This document shows positions 16,007 to 25,033 of a stretch of 37,205 nt of DNA, one piece after another (positions within the stretch are counted from its first letter, which is position 1; each line of letters starts with the position of its first letter). The notes under the pieces were generated by a model. That model saw only the letters and a program-made list of their open reading frames with translations. It was not told where the DNA came from and searched no databases. The translations under genes and the position numbers were made by a program. The DNA is from Candidatus Gastranaerophilales bacterium (lineage in GTDB: Bacteria > Cyanobacteriota > Vampirovibrionia > Gastranaerophilales > Gastranaerophilaceae), in NCBI GenBank assembly GCA_944325825.1, contig CALVBP010000017.1, positions 1-37,205 on the forward strand, written 5' to 3'.

Positions 16007-17776
16007 ATCCATTTTGCGCATTCTGATATTTTGCGGTGTAATTTCCACAAGCTCATCATCGCCTATGTATTCAAGGCAATCCTCAAGAGAAAGTTCTTTA
16101 TGAGCTTGCAGGGTAACCATAACATCCGCCGTTGCACTTCTCATATTAGTAAGTTTTTTTGTCTTGCATATATTAACCACAATATCCTGAGGTCTGTTGC
16201 CTTCACCTATAATCATACCTCTATAGACTTTTGTTTTCGGGGTAATGAAGAACACTCCCCTGTCTTCAAACTGGGCTAAAGCATACGGAATAGCTTCACC
16301 CTGCTCGTGCGCAAGGATTGAACCGCTTCTTTGTTTCGGAATATCACCGGCATAAGGCTTATACTCATCAAAAGTATGGTACATTATACCTTCGCCTCTT
16401 GTCATACGAATAAATTCTGTTCTAAAACCTATCAACCCTCTTGCAGGAATAGAAAACTTAAGAGTGGTTCTGCCGTTAGCGCTCTGCATTTCATTCATAA
16501 CCGCTTTCCTCCCGGAAAGACGGTCAATTGCAGCACCTGCATATTCTTCCGGAACATCAATTACGAGATTTTCAAACGGTTCATATTGAACACCGTCTAT
16601 TTCTTTATATATAACCTCCGGTTTGGAAACCTGAAATTCATACCCCTCACGGCGCATAGTTTCAATTAAAATGCCAAGATGGAGCTCGCCTCTTCCGCTT
16701 ACTTTAAAGCAATCTGTTGAATCCGTTTCTTCAACCCTTAAACTTACATTCTTCTCCAATTCATCAAAGAGCCGCTTCCTTAACTGTCTTGAAGTAACAA
16801 ACTTACCTTCCTGACCGGCAAACGGACTGTCATTAACAGAGAAGTTCATCTGCAAAGTCGGCTCATCAACCATAATTAAAGGCAAAGGGTTGATATTATT
16901 TAAATCACATAAAGTTTCTCCGATATGAATTTCGGAAAACCCTGCAATACCTACTATATCTCCGGCTTCTGCTGCATCTATTTCAACTCTTCCAAGGTCT
17001 TTAAACCCAAAGAGTTTTGAAATTTTCCCTCTTTCAACACTTCCGTCGGCTTTAACCCAGGCAACCTGTTCCTGAGAAGTTACTTTTCCATTTGCAATCC
17101 TGCCTATAACAATTCTGCCGACATAATCGTTATAATCCAGAGTTGTTGCTCTGAATTGGAAAGGTTTATTTACATCACCGGAAGGTTCCTGAATATTTTC
17201 TAAAATACAGTCCAAAAGCGGGCTGACATCTTTCCTTTCATCATCCAGATGTTTTATCGCAAATCCATGAAGCGAACTTGCATAAATATAAGGAAAATCG
17301 ATTAAATCTTCTCTGTCGGTAAGCTCCGTAAACAAATCAAACACTTTATCCAGTGTATCATCCGGGTTTGCTGCGGGTTTGTCAATTTTATTTATAACTA
17401 CAATTATTTTAATACCCAGTTCTAAAGCTTTTGAAAGAACAAATCTGGTCTGGGGCATAGGGCCTTCCGCCGCATCTACAATTAAAAGTGCACCATCAAC
17501 CATACCCAGAACACGTTCAACCTCACCGCCAAAATCTGCGTGGCCCGGAGTGTCTACAACATTAATTTTTGTATCTTTATAATTAATAGAAATATTTTTG
17601 GAAAGAATTGTAATTCCTCTTTCCCGTTCCAAATCGTTGCTGTCTAATACACGTTCCTGAACATGTTGATTTTCTCTAAACGCACCGCTTTGTTTAAGCA
17701 TGCAGTCAACCAGTGTTGTTTTACCATGGTCAACGTGAGCTATTATCGCAATATTTCTTATATTTTTCTTATCCAT
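15983..17776 (-). CDS. typA: ribosome-associated GTPase TypA/BipA
   Basis: TypA is a translational GTPase of the EF-G/LepA group, linked to ribosome assembly and stress or cold adaptation. The 597-aa length is typical. The G domain shows AHVDHGKTT (G1), RGITILSK (G2), DTPGHADFGGEVERV (G3) and NKIDKP (G4). The beta-barrel and EF-G III/V-like domains follow. The C-terminal TypA-specific part has ARGLIGFRTEF, MYHTFDEYKPYAG and VNICKTKKLTNMRSA. It has its own promoter and sits 12 nt upstream of the recG start. Confidence 0.96.
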   Translation of the reverse strand: MDKKNIRNIAIIAHVDHGKTTLVDCMLKQSGAFRENQHVQERVLDSNDLERERGITILSKNISINYKDTKINVVDTPGHADFGGEVERVLGMVDGALLIVDAAEGPMPQTRFVLSKALELGIKIIVVINKIDKPAANPDDTLDKVFDLFTELTDREDLIDFPYIYASSLHGFAIKHLDDERKDVSPLLDCILENIQEPSGDVNKPFQFRATTLDYNDYVGRIVIGRIANGKVTSQEQVAWVKADGSVERGKISKLFGFKDLGRVEIDAAEAGDIVGIAGFSEIHIGETLCDLNNINPLPLIMVDEPTLQMNFSVNDSPFAGQEGKFVTSRQLRKRLFDELEKNVSLRVEETDSTDCFKVSGRGELHLGILIETMRREGYEFQVSKPEVIYKEIDGVQYEPFENLVIDVPEEYAGAAIDRLSGRKAVMNEMQSANGRTTLKFSIPARGLIGFRTEFIRMTRGEGIMYHTFDEYKPYAGDIPKQRSGSILAHEQGEAIPYALAQFEDRGVFFITPKTKVYRGMIIGEGNRPQDIVVNICKTKKLTNMRSATADVMVTLQAHKELSLEDCLEYIGDDELVEITPQNIRMRKMDLVKFKSI

Positions 17777-17800
17777 TTTTATATAATCCCGTATTTCTCT

Positions 17801-17829
17801 AGTGTAAGCTTTACACCTATTATTGTAAA
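17801..17829 (-). promoter_or_regulatory. candidate typA promoter
   Basis: TTTACA (17829-17824), a 17-nt spacer and TACACT (17806-17801) on the minus strand, about 24 nt before the typA ATG. The element overlaps a short inverted repeat (agctttaca/tgtaaaagct). Confidence 0.45.
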
Positions 17830-17929
17830 AGCTAAAGAGTAAAAAGCAAGCGAGGAAAACTTAAAATCAAATACGTCCAAACCATGCTATAATACAAAAC
17901 GGAAATTAAAATATTAAAATACACACAAC

Positions 17930-18316
17930 ATGAGTAACTCTGATATACATACTCTTTTATATAATTTAAAAGAAAGAATCAACACTTTACTAAAAATAAG
18001 TGAGAATCCTCAAGATACTGAAGCTTTGAGGGCGCTTGGCATTGAAATGCAAAAAAAAGAAAAATTTGAAAAAGCCCTTGAATACTATTTTGAAGCTTTA
18101 AAAAATTCTCCCAAAAAAGAAGTTGAATGTACTCTAATCGGAACGGTTTATTATCTTCAAGAAAAATTTGATAATGCTTTAAAATATTTTGAACTTGCTA
18201 TTGAATTAAATGATAATTATGAACCGGCTTATGAAGGCAGAAACCAGACCCTTTTGGAAAATCATCTTAAAATTGCGGAACTTCAAGAAAGATTGATTCG
18301 TGAATATTCAAATTAA
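17930..18316 (+). CDS. small tetratricopeptide-repeat protein
   Basis: The 128-aa protein has two clear TPR units. The first covers about 37-68 (EALRALGIEMQKKEKFEKAL and on). The second covers about 71-104 (GTVYYLQEKFDNALKYFELA and on), with W/G/Y/A/F/A/P spacing as expected. A leading helix and a trailing helix complete the solenoid. TPR proteins mediate protein contacts, and no partner can be named. There is no Shine-Dalgarno sequence. A TATAAT lies at 17888-17893 and a TAAAAT 9 nt before the ATG, so the leader may be very short. It is divergent from typA and precedes the response regulator. Confidence 0.8.
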   Translation: MSNSDIHTLLYNLKERINTLLKISENPQDTEALRALGIEMQKKEKFEKALEYYFEALKNSPKKEVECTLIGTVYYLQEKFDNALKYFELAIELNDNYEPAYEGRNQTLLENHLKIAELQERLIREYSN

Positions 18317-18362
18317 ACACTAAAAAAGGTTTAAAAATTTAAACGGGTAAAAAATACCTTTA

Positions 18363-18376
18363 AAAGTTATAACTTT
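18363..18376. promoter_or_regulatory. 14-bp perfect palindrome upstream of the response regulator
   Basis: aaagttataacttt is a perfect palindrome about 75 nt before the response regulator start and overlaps by one base a TATAAT at 18376-18381. It could be an operator or an autoregulatory site. AT-rich palindromes of this length also arise by chance. Confidence 0.3.
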
Positions 18377-18451
18377 ATAATTTAAGTATCCTTCACCCTG
18401 TTTTAATATTATGTTGGCAGAAAAGGTATTCTGCCGGAACAAGGAGGGTGT

Positions 18452-19111
18452 ATGAGTATAAAAATATTACTCGTTGAAGACCAAAAATTAATGCGTATAG
18501 GAATAAAGTCTTTGTTTTGTGACTATCCTGAACTTGAAATAATATCAGAAGCAATTAACGGAAAAGAAGCCGTAGAAAAGGCTAAACTTTTAAAACCGGA
18601 TATTATACTTATGGATTTGGGATTACCTGATATAACCGGTATAGAAGCTACAAAACAGATTCTGGAACATAATAATAATATACATGTAATAATCCTTACC
18701 TCCCATGTTACGGAAGAAGAAGTTACAGCAGCATTACAGGCAGGGGCAAGTGCTTATGTAATAAAGGATATTAATACAGAATTTTTAATGAATATAATAA
18801 AAATGATAAAAGAAGGTGCAATGTGGATAGACCCGCATGTAACACCATTTATACGGGATAAAAACTGCGGAATGGTTCCTTCAAGACAACTGTCAAGAAG
18901 TGTATTTAAAGAACGGCATTCAAATCTTACCCAGAGAGAATATGAAGTTCTTAAACTCATTGTAGACGGACAATCTAACAGTGACATCGCAAAGACTTTA
19001 ACCATAAGTGAACATACGGCAAAAGCTCATGTTTGTAATATTATCCAAAAACTTGTTGTAGACGATAGAACACAGGCAGCGGTTAAAGCTTTAAAGGAAG
19101 GATTGGTTTAG
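18452..19111 (+). CDS. NarL/FixJ (LuxR)-family response regulator
   Basis: The 219-aa protein is a two-domain transcription factor. The receiver domain (1-120) has the acidic pair E9/D10, the phosphoacceptor D55 (IILMDLGLPD), T83 and K105 (AYVIKD). The C-terminal LuxR-type HTH (about 155-219) reads LTQREYEVLKLIVDGQSNSD with recognition helix SEHTAKAHVCNII. AAGGAGG lies 6 nt before the ATG. No histidine kinase is encoded nearby, so it is an orphan in this window. A perfect 15-bp hairpin follows the gene. Target genes are unknown. Confidence 0.93.
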   Translation: MSIKILLVEDQKLMRIGIKSLFCDYPELEIISEAINGKEAVEKAKLLKPDIILMDLGLPDITGIEATKQILEHNNNIHVIILTSHVTEEEVTAALQAGASAYVIKDINTEFLMNIIKMIKEGAMWIDPHVTPFIRDKNCGMVPSRQLSRSVFKERHSNLTQREYEVLKLIVDGQSNSDIAKTLTISEHTAKAHVCNIIQKLVVDDRTQAAVKALKEGLV

Positions 19112-19144
19112 TTAAAAGAGAAGGAAGTATTCCTTCTCTTTTAA
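19112..19144 (+). terminator. 15-bp hairpin after the response regulator
   Basis: Arms ttaaaagagaaggaa (19112-19126) and ttccttctcttttaa (19130-19144) pair perfectly around a 3-nt loop. The hairpin begins right after the stop codon. The T-run is inside the stem and not after it, so termination may be partial. Confidence 0.6.
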
Positions 19145-19277
19145 AGAAAGGTTAAAATGAAAGTCTGCCCGCTACAGCTACCGATTATCTTCTGCTCTTT
19201 ATTTATAATTAACTAACCGTTCTAATATTCTTTGCAGTATAATATAATCAAGATTAATGTAAAGTTGGAGTATGAAA

Positions 19278-19739
19278 ATGGCAATAAAATCCTGGACAGA
19301 TTACTTTCTTGATATGGCAAAAACATGTGCTTCACGTTCAAATTGTTTGCGAGCACAGGTAGGTGCCGTAATCGTCGGACAGGATAAAAAGATTAAAGCA
19401 ACGGGATATAACGGAACGCCTTCCGGAGTTGAATCCTGCTATGAAAGAGGCAAATGCTACAGAATAGAAAACGGGATTCCGTCAGGCACAAGATATGAAA
19501 CCTGCCGTTCAATCCATGCGGAACAAAATGCTATTATACAGGCCGGTCAGGATAGATCAATGGGCGCTACAATGTATATTTACGGGCATAATTTTATCTG
19601 TATTCTTTGCAAAAGGTTTATTGTTCAGGCAGGAATCGTTGATGTTTATCTTAAAAAAGATGATAACTCGCCTGTAATTCATGTTTCTGTGGAAGATATT
19701 AAACGCGAACTGGAAAATCCGGAAAAAATAACCGTATAA
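19278..19739 (+). CDS. deoxycytidylate (dCMP) deaminase family protein
   Basis: The 153-aa protein belongs to the zinc cytidine/dCMP deaminase family (ComEB-like), which converts dCMP to dUMP for thymidylate supply. The zinc/catalytic HAE is at residues 80-82 (CRSIHAEQNAII), and the zinc-binding C-x2-C is at C108/C111 (FICILCKR). The usual proline before the first Cys is replaced by Ile, a mild departure. RAQVGAVIV and ATGYNGTPSG match the family's N-terminal blocks. The ATG at 19278 is chosen because GGAG lies 7 nt upstream; the earlier ATG at 19272 is too close. It is convergent with murG, only 2 nt apart. Confidence 0.9.
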   Translation: MAIKSWTDYFLDMAKTCASRSNCLRAQVGAVIVGQDKKIKATGYNGTPSGVESCYERGKCYRIENGIPSGTRYETCRSIHAEQNAIIQAGQDRSMGATMYIYGHNFICILCKRFIVQAGIVDVYLKKDDNSPVIHVSVEDIKRELENPEKITV

Positions 19740-19741
19740 TT

Positions 19742-20857
19742 TTATTTGGCAATAGATTCCAAACAGCTGACAATTTTAGATGTGGCGTCAAATCTGGCAA
19801 GATGGGATGAATTTTGTTTAAGATAATTCATCTTAACCGGATTTTCAAGGAGTTCAATAATAGTTTCTCTGAGTTTATTCGGCTCGAGTTCTTTATCTTC
19901 AAGATAAATACATGCGCCCATTTCAAGAAAATATTTTGCATTAATTCTCTGGTGGTTTGCTGCTGCGTACGGAAACGGTACCAGAATAGGAGCGGCTGCG
20001 CTTGCACTGATTTCGGAAAGGCTTAAAGAACCGGCACGCGAAATTACTATGTCGCTTGCTTTTAATACGGAAACCATATCCATAAAGTAAGGTTTAATTA
20101 GCAGGTTTTTATCCTGTTCCCAGCCCGGATAAATTAACTTAAGTTTTTCTGTCACTTCGTCATAATTTTTCTTTCCCGTTTGGAAAATTATTTGTATATT
20201 ATTTTCCTGAGAAAATTCCTTAAGTAATTCTACAACCGTATTATTAATAGCTTTTGCACCCTGCGAACCTCCCATAACACAAAGAGTAAGCTTATTTTCC
20301 AATCCCAATTTTGCCCTGGCTTCTTCTTTAGTAAGTATTTCAAAGTCTGCCCGAATTGGATTTCCGGTAACAATAGAGTTTTTATTCGGAATAAATCTTT
20401 TTGCTTTTTCAAAAGCAAGAGAAACAAATTTAGCACGTTTACAGAGCCTTCTTGTAACCAGTCCGGGCATTGCATCACAATCGTGCATCATATAAGGGGT
20501 TTTTGTAATAATACAGGCAAAAATCATCGGAGCAGAAACATATCCTCCTGTTGCAAAAACAGCATCGGGTTTATACTTTTGAATATACCTCATTGATCGC
20601 AAAATTGCTTTTACAAGTTTCATTCCCCAGATAAATATTTTTGGATTCAACCCTCTGGGCATACCTTTAATACTTACATGAAGGAATTTATAACCCTTTT
20701 TTGAGGCCAGTTCAAATTCCATATTTCTTTTATTTCCTACATAATATACTTTGTTACCCTCTGCGCTGAGAGCATCAGCAACAGCCATAGCCGGGTAAAT
20801 GTGTCCGCCTGTTCCGCCTCCGGTGACGAAATAGACTTTATTGTATGCTTCTGACAT
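19742..20857 (-). CDS. murG: UDP-GlcNAc--undecaprenyl-PP-MurNAc-pentapeptide GlcNAc transferase
   Basis: MurG converts lipid I to lipid II at the inner face of the membrane. The 371-aa GT28 protein has the N-terminal loop VTGGGTGGHIYPAMAVADAL, TGGYVSAPMI, MHDCDAMPGLVTR, IVTGNPIRADF, the C-domain CVMGGSQGAKAIN, and the donor site SRAGSLSLSEI with PYAAANHQ. Its start lies 20 nt inside the end of ftsW, so the two are translationally coupled. It is the last gene of murD-ftsW-murG and meets a convergent gene 2 nt beyond its stop without a visible terminator. Confidence 0.97.
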   Translation of the reverse strand: MSEAYNKVYFVTGGGTGGHIYPAMAVADALSAEGNKVYYVGNKRNMEFELASKKGYKFLHVSIKGMPRGLNPKIFIWGMKLVKAILRSMRYIQKYKPDAVFATGGYVSAPMIFACIITKTPYMMHDCDAMPGLVTRRLCKRAKFVSLAFEKAKRFIPNKNSIVTGNPIRADFEILTKEEARAKLGLENKLTLCVMGGSQGAKAINNTVVELLKEFSQENNIQIIFQTGKKNYDEVTEKLKLIYPGWEQDKNLLIKPYFMDMVSVLKASDIVISRAGSLSLSEISASAAAPILVPFPYAAANHQRINAKYFLEMGACIYLEDKELEPNKLRETIIELLENPVKMNYLKQNSSHLARFDATSKIVSCLESIAK

Positions 20858-21995
20858 TAGAGTAATTCCTTATCCTTTTCACATTATCTTTTGATATATT
20901 TAATAAAATTCCAACCATCCACAATGATACCATAATAGAAGAACCGCCGTAACTAATAAACGGCATCGGTACACCTGTTGCCGGAACAAAAGAGCTTGCA
21001 ACCCACATATTCAAAAAACCTTGAAAACATATTGAAAATGTAAGTCCGAGAGCAAGAAGTTTTCCGTACATATCCTGACATTTTGTAGCAATCAGGAATC
21101 CTCTTTGTAAAATTGTCCAGAAAAGACAAACTATTAAAAGGCATCCTATAAACCCGTGTTCTTCTCCTATAACGGCAAATATAAAGTCTGTGTGGGCTTC
21201 GGGAAGCCATGCCAGTTTTTGCTTTGAGCTTCCGTATCCTACTCCGTAAAGTCCGCCTGAGGCAAACGCTACAAGGGACTGAATAATATTATATCCTGCA
21301 CCTAGCGGATCAGCTTCCGGATGAAGCCAGGTTGTAATACGGGCAGATTGATACCCTCTTAAACCCTTTAATAACAATAACGGAATAAAACATGCCCCGC
21401 CAAAAAGTATTAACTGCGTTGAACCTCCGGCACAGAGATAAATTGCAACAGAAGTAAAAAGTAATAGCAGCAGCATACTTAAGTTTGGCTGCATGTAAAT
21501 AAGCGCCATCATTATAAGTATAGGAATAAATGCGGTTGCCATTTTATTCCCGTCAAAAATATCAGTATTTCTGTAGAAAACTCCGGCAAGAAGCATTACT
21601 ACTGCAGGTTTTGCAAACTCTGAAGGCTGCAGGCTTAAAGGGCCTATATTTATCCATCTTTGAGCCCCGTTAACCGTTACACCTGCTACTTTTACCAGAA
21701 TAAGCATTATTATGACAAATGCCGCAAACGGAAGGGTATAAGTCATTAATTTTTTATAGTGGAAATTAGATAAAAAACGGAGTCCGATAAATCCGATAAT
21801 TGCGCCAAAAAGCTGCTGCACAAGAAATCTTGCCGGATTAAGTCCCATTTCAATACACTTAGGCGCGCTTGCCGAGAATATTGCCATCAGTCCGATTACA
21901 ACAAGGAAAATTACCGCAATCAAAAGAGGTCTGTCGGATTGCATATTTTGAGTACTTATTTTTTCGCTTTGAAATTCGCTATTTTGATAAGACAT
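20838..21995 (-). CDS. ftsW: SEDS-family peptidoglycan glycosyltransferase FtsW
   Basis: This is a 385-aa polytopic membrane protein of the SEDS family, which polymerises lipid II at the septum with its partner PBP. About ten membrane helices follow a 25-residue polar N-terminus. Signatures include LSLQPSEFAKPAVVMLLAG, the large loop GLYGVGYGSSKQKLAWLPEA, HTDFIFAVIGEEHGFIG, and the C-terminal FVPATGVPMPFISYGGSS. Its place between murD and murG supports FtsW over RodA. The ATG at 21995 overlaps the murD end by 17 nt. An upstream in-frame ATG at 22025 is possible but less likely. Confidence 0.95.
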   Translation of the reverse strand: MSYQNSEFQSEKISTQNMQSDRPLLIAVIFLVVIGLMAIFSASAPKCIEMGLNPARFLVQQLFGAIIGFIGLRFLSNFHYKKLMTYTLPFAAFVIIMLILVKVAGVTVNGAQRWINIGPLSLQPSEFAKPAVVMLLAGVFYRNTDIFDGNKMATAFIPILIMMALIYMQPNLSMLLLLLFTSVAIYLCAGGSTQLILFGGACFIPLLLLKGLRGYQSARITTWLHPEADPLGAGYNIIQSLVAFASGGLYGVGYGSSKQKLAWLPEAHTDFIFAVIGEEHGFIGCLLIVCLFWTILQRGFLIATKCQDMYGKLLALGLTFSICFQGFLNMWVASSFVPATGVPMPFISYGGSSIMVSLWMVGILLNISKDNVKRIRNYSNVRSIQ

Positions 21996-23307
21996 ACTCT
22001 TTAAAAACTTCTCCTCTGTGTTCATAACTCTTGAACATATCGAAACTTGCACATGCCGGTGAAAGCAGCACAACATCAGGTTTAAGCTCTATTGCTTTAT
22101 CAACCGCTTCTTCAAGCGTGTCTGCATTTATTATATTACTAAAACCGTTTTTCCTTAAGTTTTCTTCAAACCTTTGAGCGGCTTCTCCTATGAGAAATAC
22201 GGTTTTAATATGTTTATTAATTGATTGGCACATTTGAGTCAGGTCGGTATTTTTGTCTCTTCCGCCCAAAATAAGTGCTACATCAACTCCGTTAAATGAA
22301 TCTATTGCAACAATTGAAGCTTCCGGATTCGTTGCTTTGGAATCGTTATAGAATGTAATTCCGTCCATAACTCTGACTTTTTCGAGCCTGTGTTCCGGAG
22401 CTTTGAAAGTCATAATACCTTTTTTAATTTCTTCATTCTTCATGCCGGCAATCTCTGCGCAAATAATTCCGCACATAATATTCTGATAATTATGATGACC
22501 GACAAGAGGACATTCATCAAGTGCAATTATTCGCTCTTCCCATCCGCCGGTTTTATACCAGATAGCATTATCTTTAATATAGCAGGCGTTTGGAGCACCT
22601 TCCGTATCAAAAAGAAAAACTTTTGATGAGGTGCATTTTTTAGAAAACTCAAGGAGTTTTTCATCTTTTGCATTCAAAATTGCGTATTCCGGTGCTTGTT
22701 TATCCAAGAATAATTTGGCTTTAGCATTGAAATAATTTTCTAATCCTTCATGCCAGTCAATGTGGTCCGGAGTAAAATTTGTCCAGCAAGAAATAAGAGG
22801 TTTAAAATCAACAGTCATTGCTGCCTGATAAGAACTTATCTCACATACTAAATAGTCGTTATTTTCATCCAGAAGAGATGTCGGAGGAACTCCTATATTC
22901 CCGCAAAACGGAGCTTTGTATTTTCTGCTCAGGATATGAGAAACCAGAGCGGTTGTAGTAGTCTTTCCGTTCGTTCCGGTTATTGCAATAAAAGGTGTTT
23001 TTGTATTTCTGTAAGCTAATTCAATTTCAGAAATTACGGGAATATTTTTTTCTTTGAGCTTTTGCATAATTCCTGCTTTTGGCGGGATTCCGGGACTTGT
23101 TATTGCAAAAGACGAGCCTGAAACAAAGTTTTCGCTGTGTTCTCCGTATTCAACATTTATACCGAGTTCTCTGAGTTCTTCAACTTTTGTCGTATCGACA
23201 TCGGACTTAGACTCTGTCAGGTATACATTATACCCTTTTTCCTTAAGAAATTTTGCTGCTGATATTCCGCTTTTTGAAAGCCCTAGGACCAATACTTTTT
23301 CTGACAT
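21979..23307 (-). CDS. murD: UDP-N-acetylmuramoyl-L-alanine--D-glutamate ligase
   Basis: MurD adds D-glutamate to UDP-MurNAc-L-Ala. The 442-aa protein has a Rossmann N-terminus (VLVLGLSKSGISAAKFL), ITSPGIPP, the ATP loop AITGTNGKTTTTALV, GNIGVP, CEISSYQ, NFTPDHIDWH, HRLEKV, YNDSKATNPEA and LILGGRDKN, and ends in LSPACASFDMFKSYEHRGE. The ATG at 23307 is used, with GGAGAG 8 nt upstream. It is the first gene of murD-ftsW-murG and diverges from fliF across a 171-nt gap with promoters for both. Confidence 0.97.
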   Translation of the reverse strand: MSEKVLVLGLSKSGISAAKFLKEKGYNVYLTESKSDVDTTKVEELRELGINVEYGEHSENFVSGSSFAITSPGIPPKAGIMQKLKEKNIPVISEIELAYRNTKTPFIAITGTNGKTTTTALVSHILSRKYKAPFCGNIGVPPTSLLDENNDYLVCEISSYQAAMTVDFKPLISCWTNFTPDHIDWHEGLENYFNAKAKLFLDKQAPEYAILNAKDEKLLEFSKKCTSSKVFLFDTEGAPNACYIKDNAIWYKTGGWEERIIALDECPLVGHHNYQNIMCGIICAEIAGMKNEEIKKGIMTFKAPEHRLEKVRVMDGITFYNDSKATNPEASIVAIDSFNGVDVALILGGRDKNTDLTQMCQSINKHIKTVFLIGEAAQRFEENLRKNGFSNIINADTLEEAVDKAIELKPDVVLLSPACASFDMFKSYEHRGEVFKEYVLSK

Positions 23308-23331
23308 AATATGCACTCTCCGATAGAAAAT

Positions 23332-23360
23332 ATTCTACTCCAAAAAAGAGAGAATGGAAA
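23332..23360 (-). promoter_or_regulatory. murD operon promoter
   Basis: TTTCCA (23360-23355), a 17-nt spacer and TAGAAT (23337-23332) on the minus strand, about 25 nt before murD. Confidence 0.5.
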
Positions 23361-23420
23361 TATTAATTTCATAATTGTTTTTTGGTAAAAAGCCTGTTAT
23401 CATTAATGAAAATTTACAAT

Positions 23421-23449
23421 TTGAAAAGTTTTTACTTGTAATGTATTAT
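23421..23449 (+). promoter_or_regulatory. fliF operon promoter (sigma70-type)
   Basis: TTGAAA (23421-23426), a 17-nt spacer and TATTAT (23444-23449). The motif is housekeeping-like and does not match sigma28 or sigma54 promoters. The expected transcription start falls at 23455-23457, on an in-frame GTG codon of fliF. Confidence 0.55.
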
Positions 23450-23478
23450 TTAAAGTGAACGACTGTGCGCGGGGAGAC

Positions 23479-25023
23479 ATGGAAAACAATTATTTTTCTC
23501 TATTGGCTAATGATGTGAAGAAGCTCTGGAACGGTTTGGACGAGGGGCAAAAACTTGGTATGCTTGCATTGCTTGTAATAACCATAGTTGCCGCAACCTT
23601 TTTCCTCTCTAAAGCAATGGAGCCTGATTGGGTTGTGCTATATTCAGATTTAAATGAAGTTAACGCACTGACTATTGTTGAAAATATGAAAAAAAACGGA
23701 TACCGCTATAAGGTTTCGGAAGATAAAAAGACAATTCTTGTTCCGTCAAATATCAGAGATGAAATGAGAATCTTTGTTGCGGAAAATGACCTGATAAAAA
23801 ATGCTGATACCGGTTTTGAACTTTTGGATGACATGCAGCTCGGTTCAACTGATTTTAAAAATAAATTAACCAAGCAAAGAATTTTTCAAGGTGAAATTAC
23901 CCGTGCAATAGAAAAAATTCAGGGAATCAAATACGCAAAAGTTCAGCTTGCAGAACCTGAGCGTTCAATATTCCAGGATACGGATGAAAAACCTACAGCT
24001 TCCGTAGTTCTGGTTTTAGAGCCGGGTTACAAACTAAAAAGTGCACAGGTAAAAGCTATTAAAAATCTCGTTGCATATTCTGTTCCGAGAATGACTCCCG
24101 AACAGGTATTTATAACTGACCAGAACGGAAACAGTTTGTCTGATGAGACTTCCAAAAACTCAACCGACATGGAAAGTTTTAAGTCCAATCTTGAAAAACA
24201 GACTGCAAACAAAGTTTCCGATGTTTTGGAAAAGATTGTAGGCAAAGGAAATGTTTCCGTACAGGTTAATGCGGATATTGATTTTAATTCCGCAAAAGCT
24301 ACTATAGAAAGCTATCTTCCTGTCAATGAAAAGGGTGAAGGCGTTGTGGTAAGTTCTCAAACCGAGGTTGAAACTTACGAAAATCCTAATAATGTCCCTA
24401 ATCCTAATAATGTTAATCAGAGAAATTTAAACTATTCTAAACAGAAAAGTTCAATAAATTATAACGTCTCAAAAGAGGTTAAACAGGTAATATATGCACC
24501 GGGTACAATTAAACGTTTATCTATAGCGGTTGCAATAAATAAAATTCTGACAGAATCAGAAAAAGAAGAAATTAAAAATCTCGTATTGTCAGCTGCCGGT
24601 GTAGACTATTCAAGAGGAGATGTTATTTCTGTTTCAGGGCTTCAATTTGAAGGTGCAACTCTTGATAAAAAGGTTAATGAAGAGGTTACAAAACAGTATC
24701 AGAGAGAACAAACTATCTATATGATTACATCATCCGTAATTCCGCTTATAATAGTGTTAGTTCTCGGTATTTTTGCTCTTCTGGTACTTAAAGGGTTTAT
24801 ATCAAAACTTCCTACGCCGACAAGAACAGAGAGAAAACCTCCGGAAGAAATTGCATCCAGAATAGTTGAAGAGGAAGAAGCTCCTGAAACTATGCCGAGA
24901 ACCGAATTTAATAAAAGAGAAATTCAATCTCAAAGAGATCAGAATATAACTGAATTAAATGAAGCTATCATGGCAGCTCCGGAAGATGCCGCAAAGCTCT
25001 TAACATCATTTATACGTGAATAA
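23479..25023 (+). CDS. fliF: flagellar MS-ring protein FliF
   Basis: FliF forms the membrane MS ring on which the flagellar rotor and export apparatus are built. The 514-aa protein has a membrane helix at about 26-44 (LGMLALLVITIVAATFFLS) and the YscJ/FliF ring-building domain, with VVLYSDLNEVNALTIVENM, FELLDDMQLGSTDF and VQLAEPERSIF. A second FliF domain (RLSIAVAIN) follows, then a membrane helix at about 412-440 and a cytoplasmic tail ending AAKLLTSFIRE that should bind FliG. The start is uncertain: ATG at 23479 has GGGGAG only 2 nt away, while an in-frame GTG at 23455 would be leaderless. It is followed 10 nt later by fliG. Confidence 0.95.
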   Translation: MENNYFSLLANDVKKLWNGLDEGQKLGMLALLVITIVAATFFLSKAMEPDWVVLYSDLNEVNALTIVENMKKNGYRYKVSEDKKTILVPSNIRDEMRIFVAENDLIKNADTGFELLDDMQLGSTDFKNKLTKQRIFQGEITRAIEKIQGIKYAKVQLAEPERSIFQDTDEKPTASVVLVLEPGYKLKSAQVKAIKNLVAYSVPRMTPEQVFITDQNGNSLSDETSKNSTDMESFKSNLEKQTANKVSDVLEKIVGKGNVSVQVNADIDFNSAKATIESYLPVNEKGEGVVVSSQTEVETYENPNNVPNPNNVNQRNLNYSKQKSSINYNVSKEVKQVIYAPGTIKRLSIAVAINKILTESEKEEIKNLVLSAAGVDYSRGDVISVSGLQFEGATLDKKVNEEVTKQYQREQTIYMITSSVIPLIIVLVLGIFALLVLKGFISKLPTPTRTERKPPEEIASRIVEEEEAPETMPRTEFNKREIQSQRDQNITELNEAIMAAPEDAAKLLTSFIRE

Positions 25024-25033
25024 AGGCAGTTAA

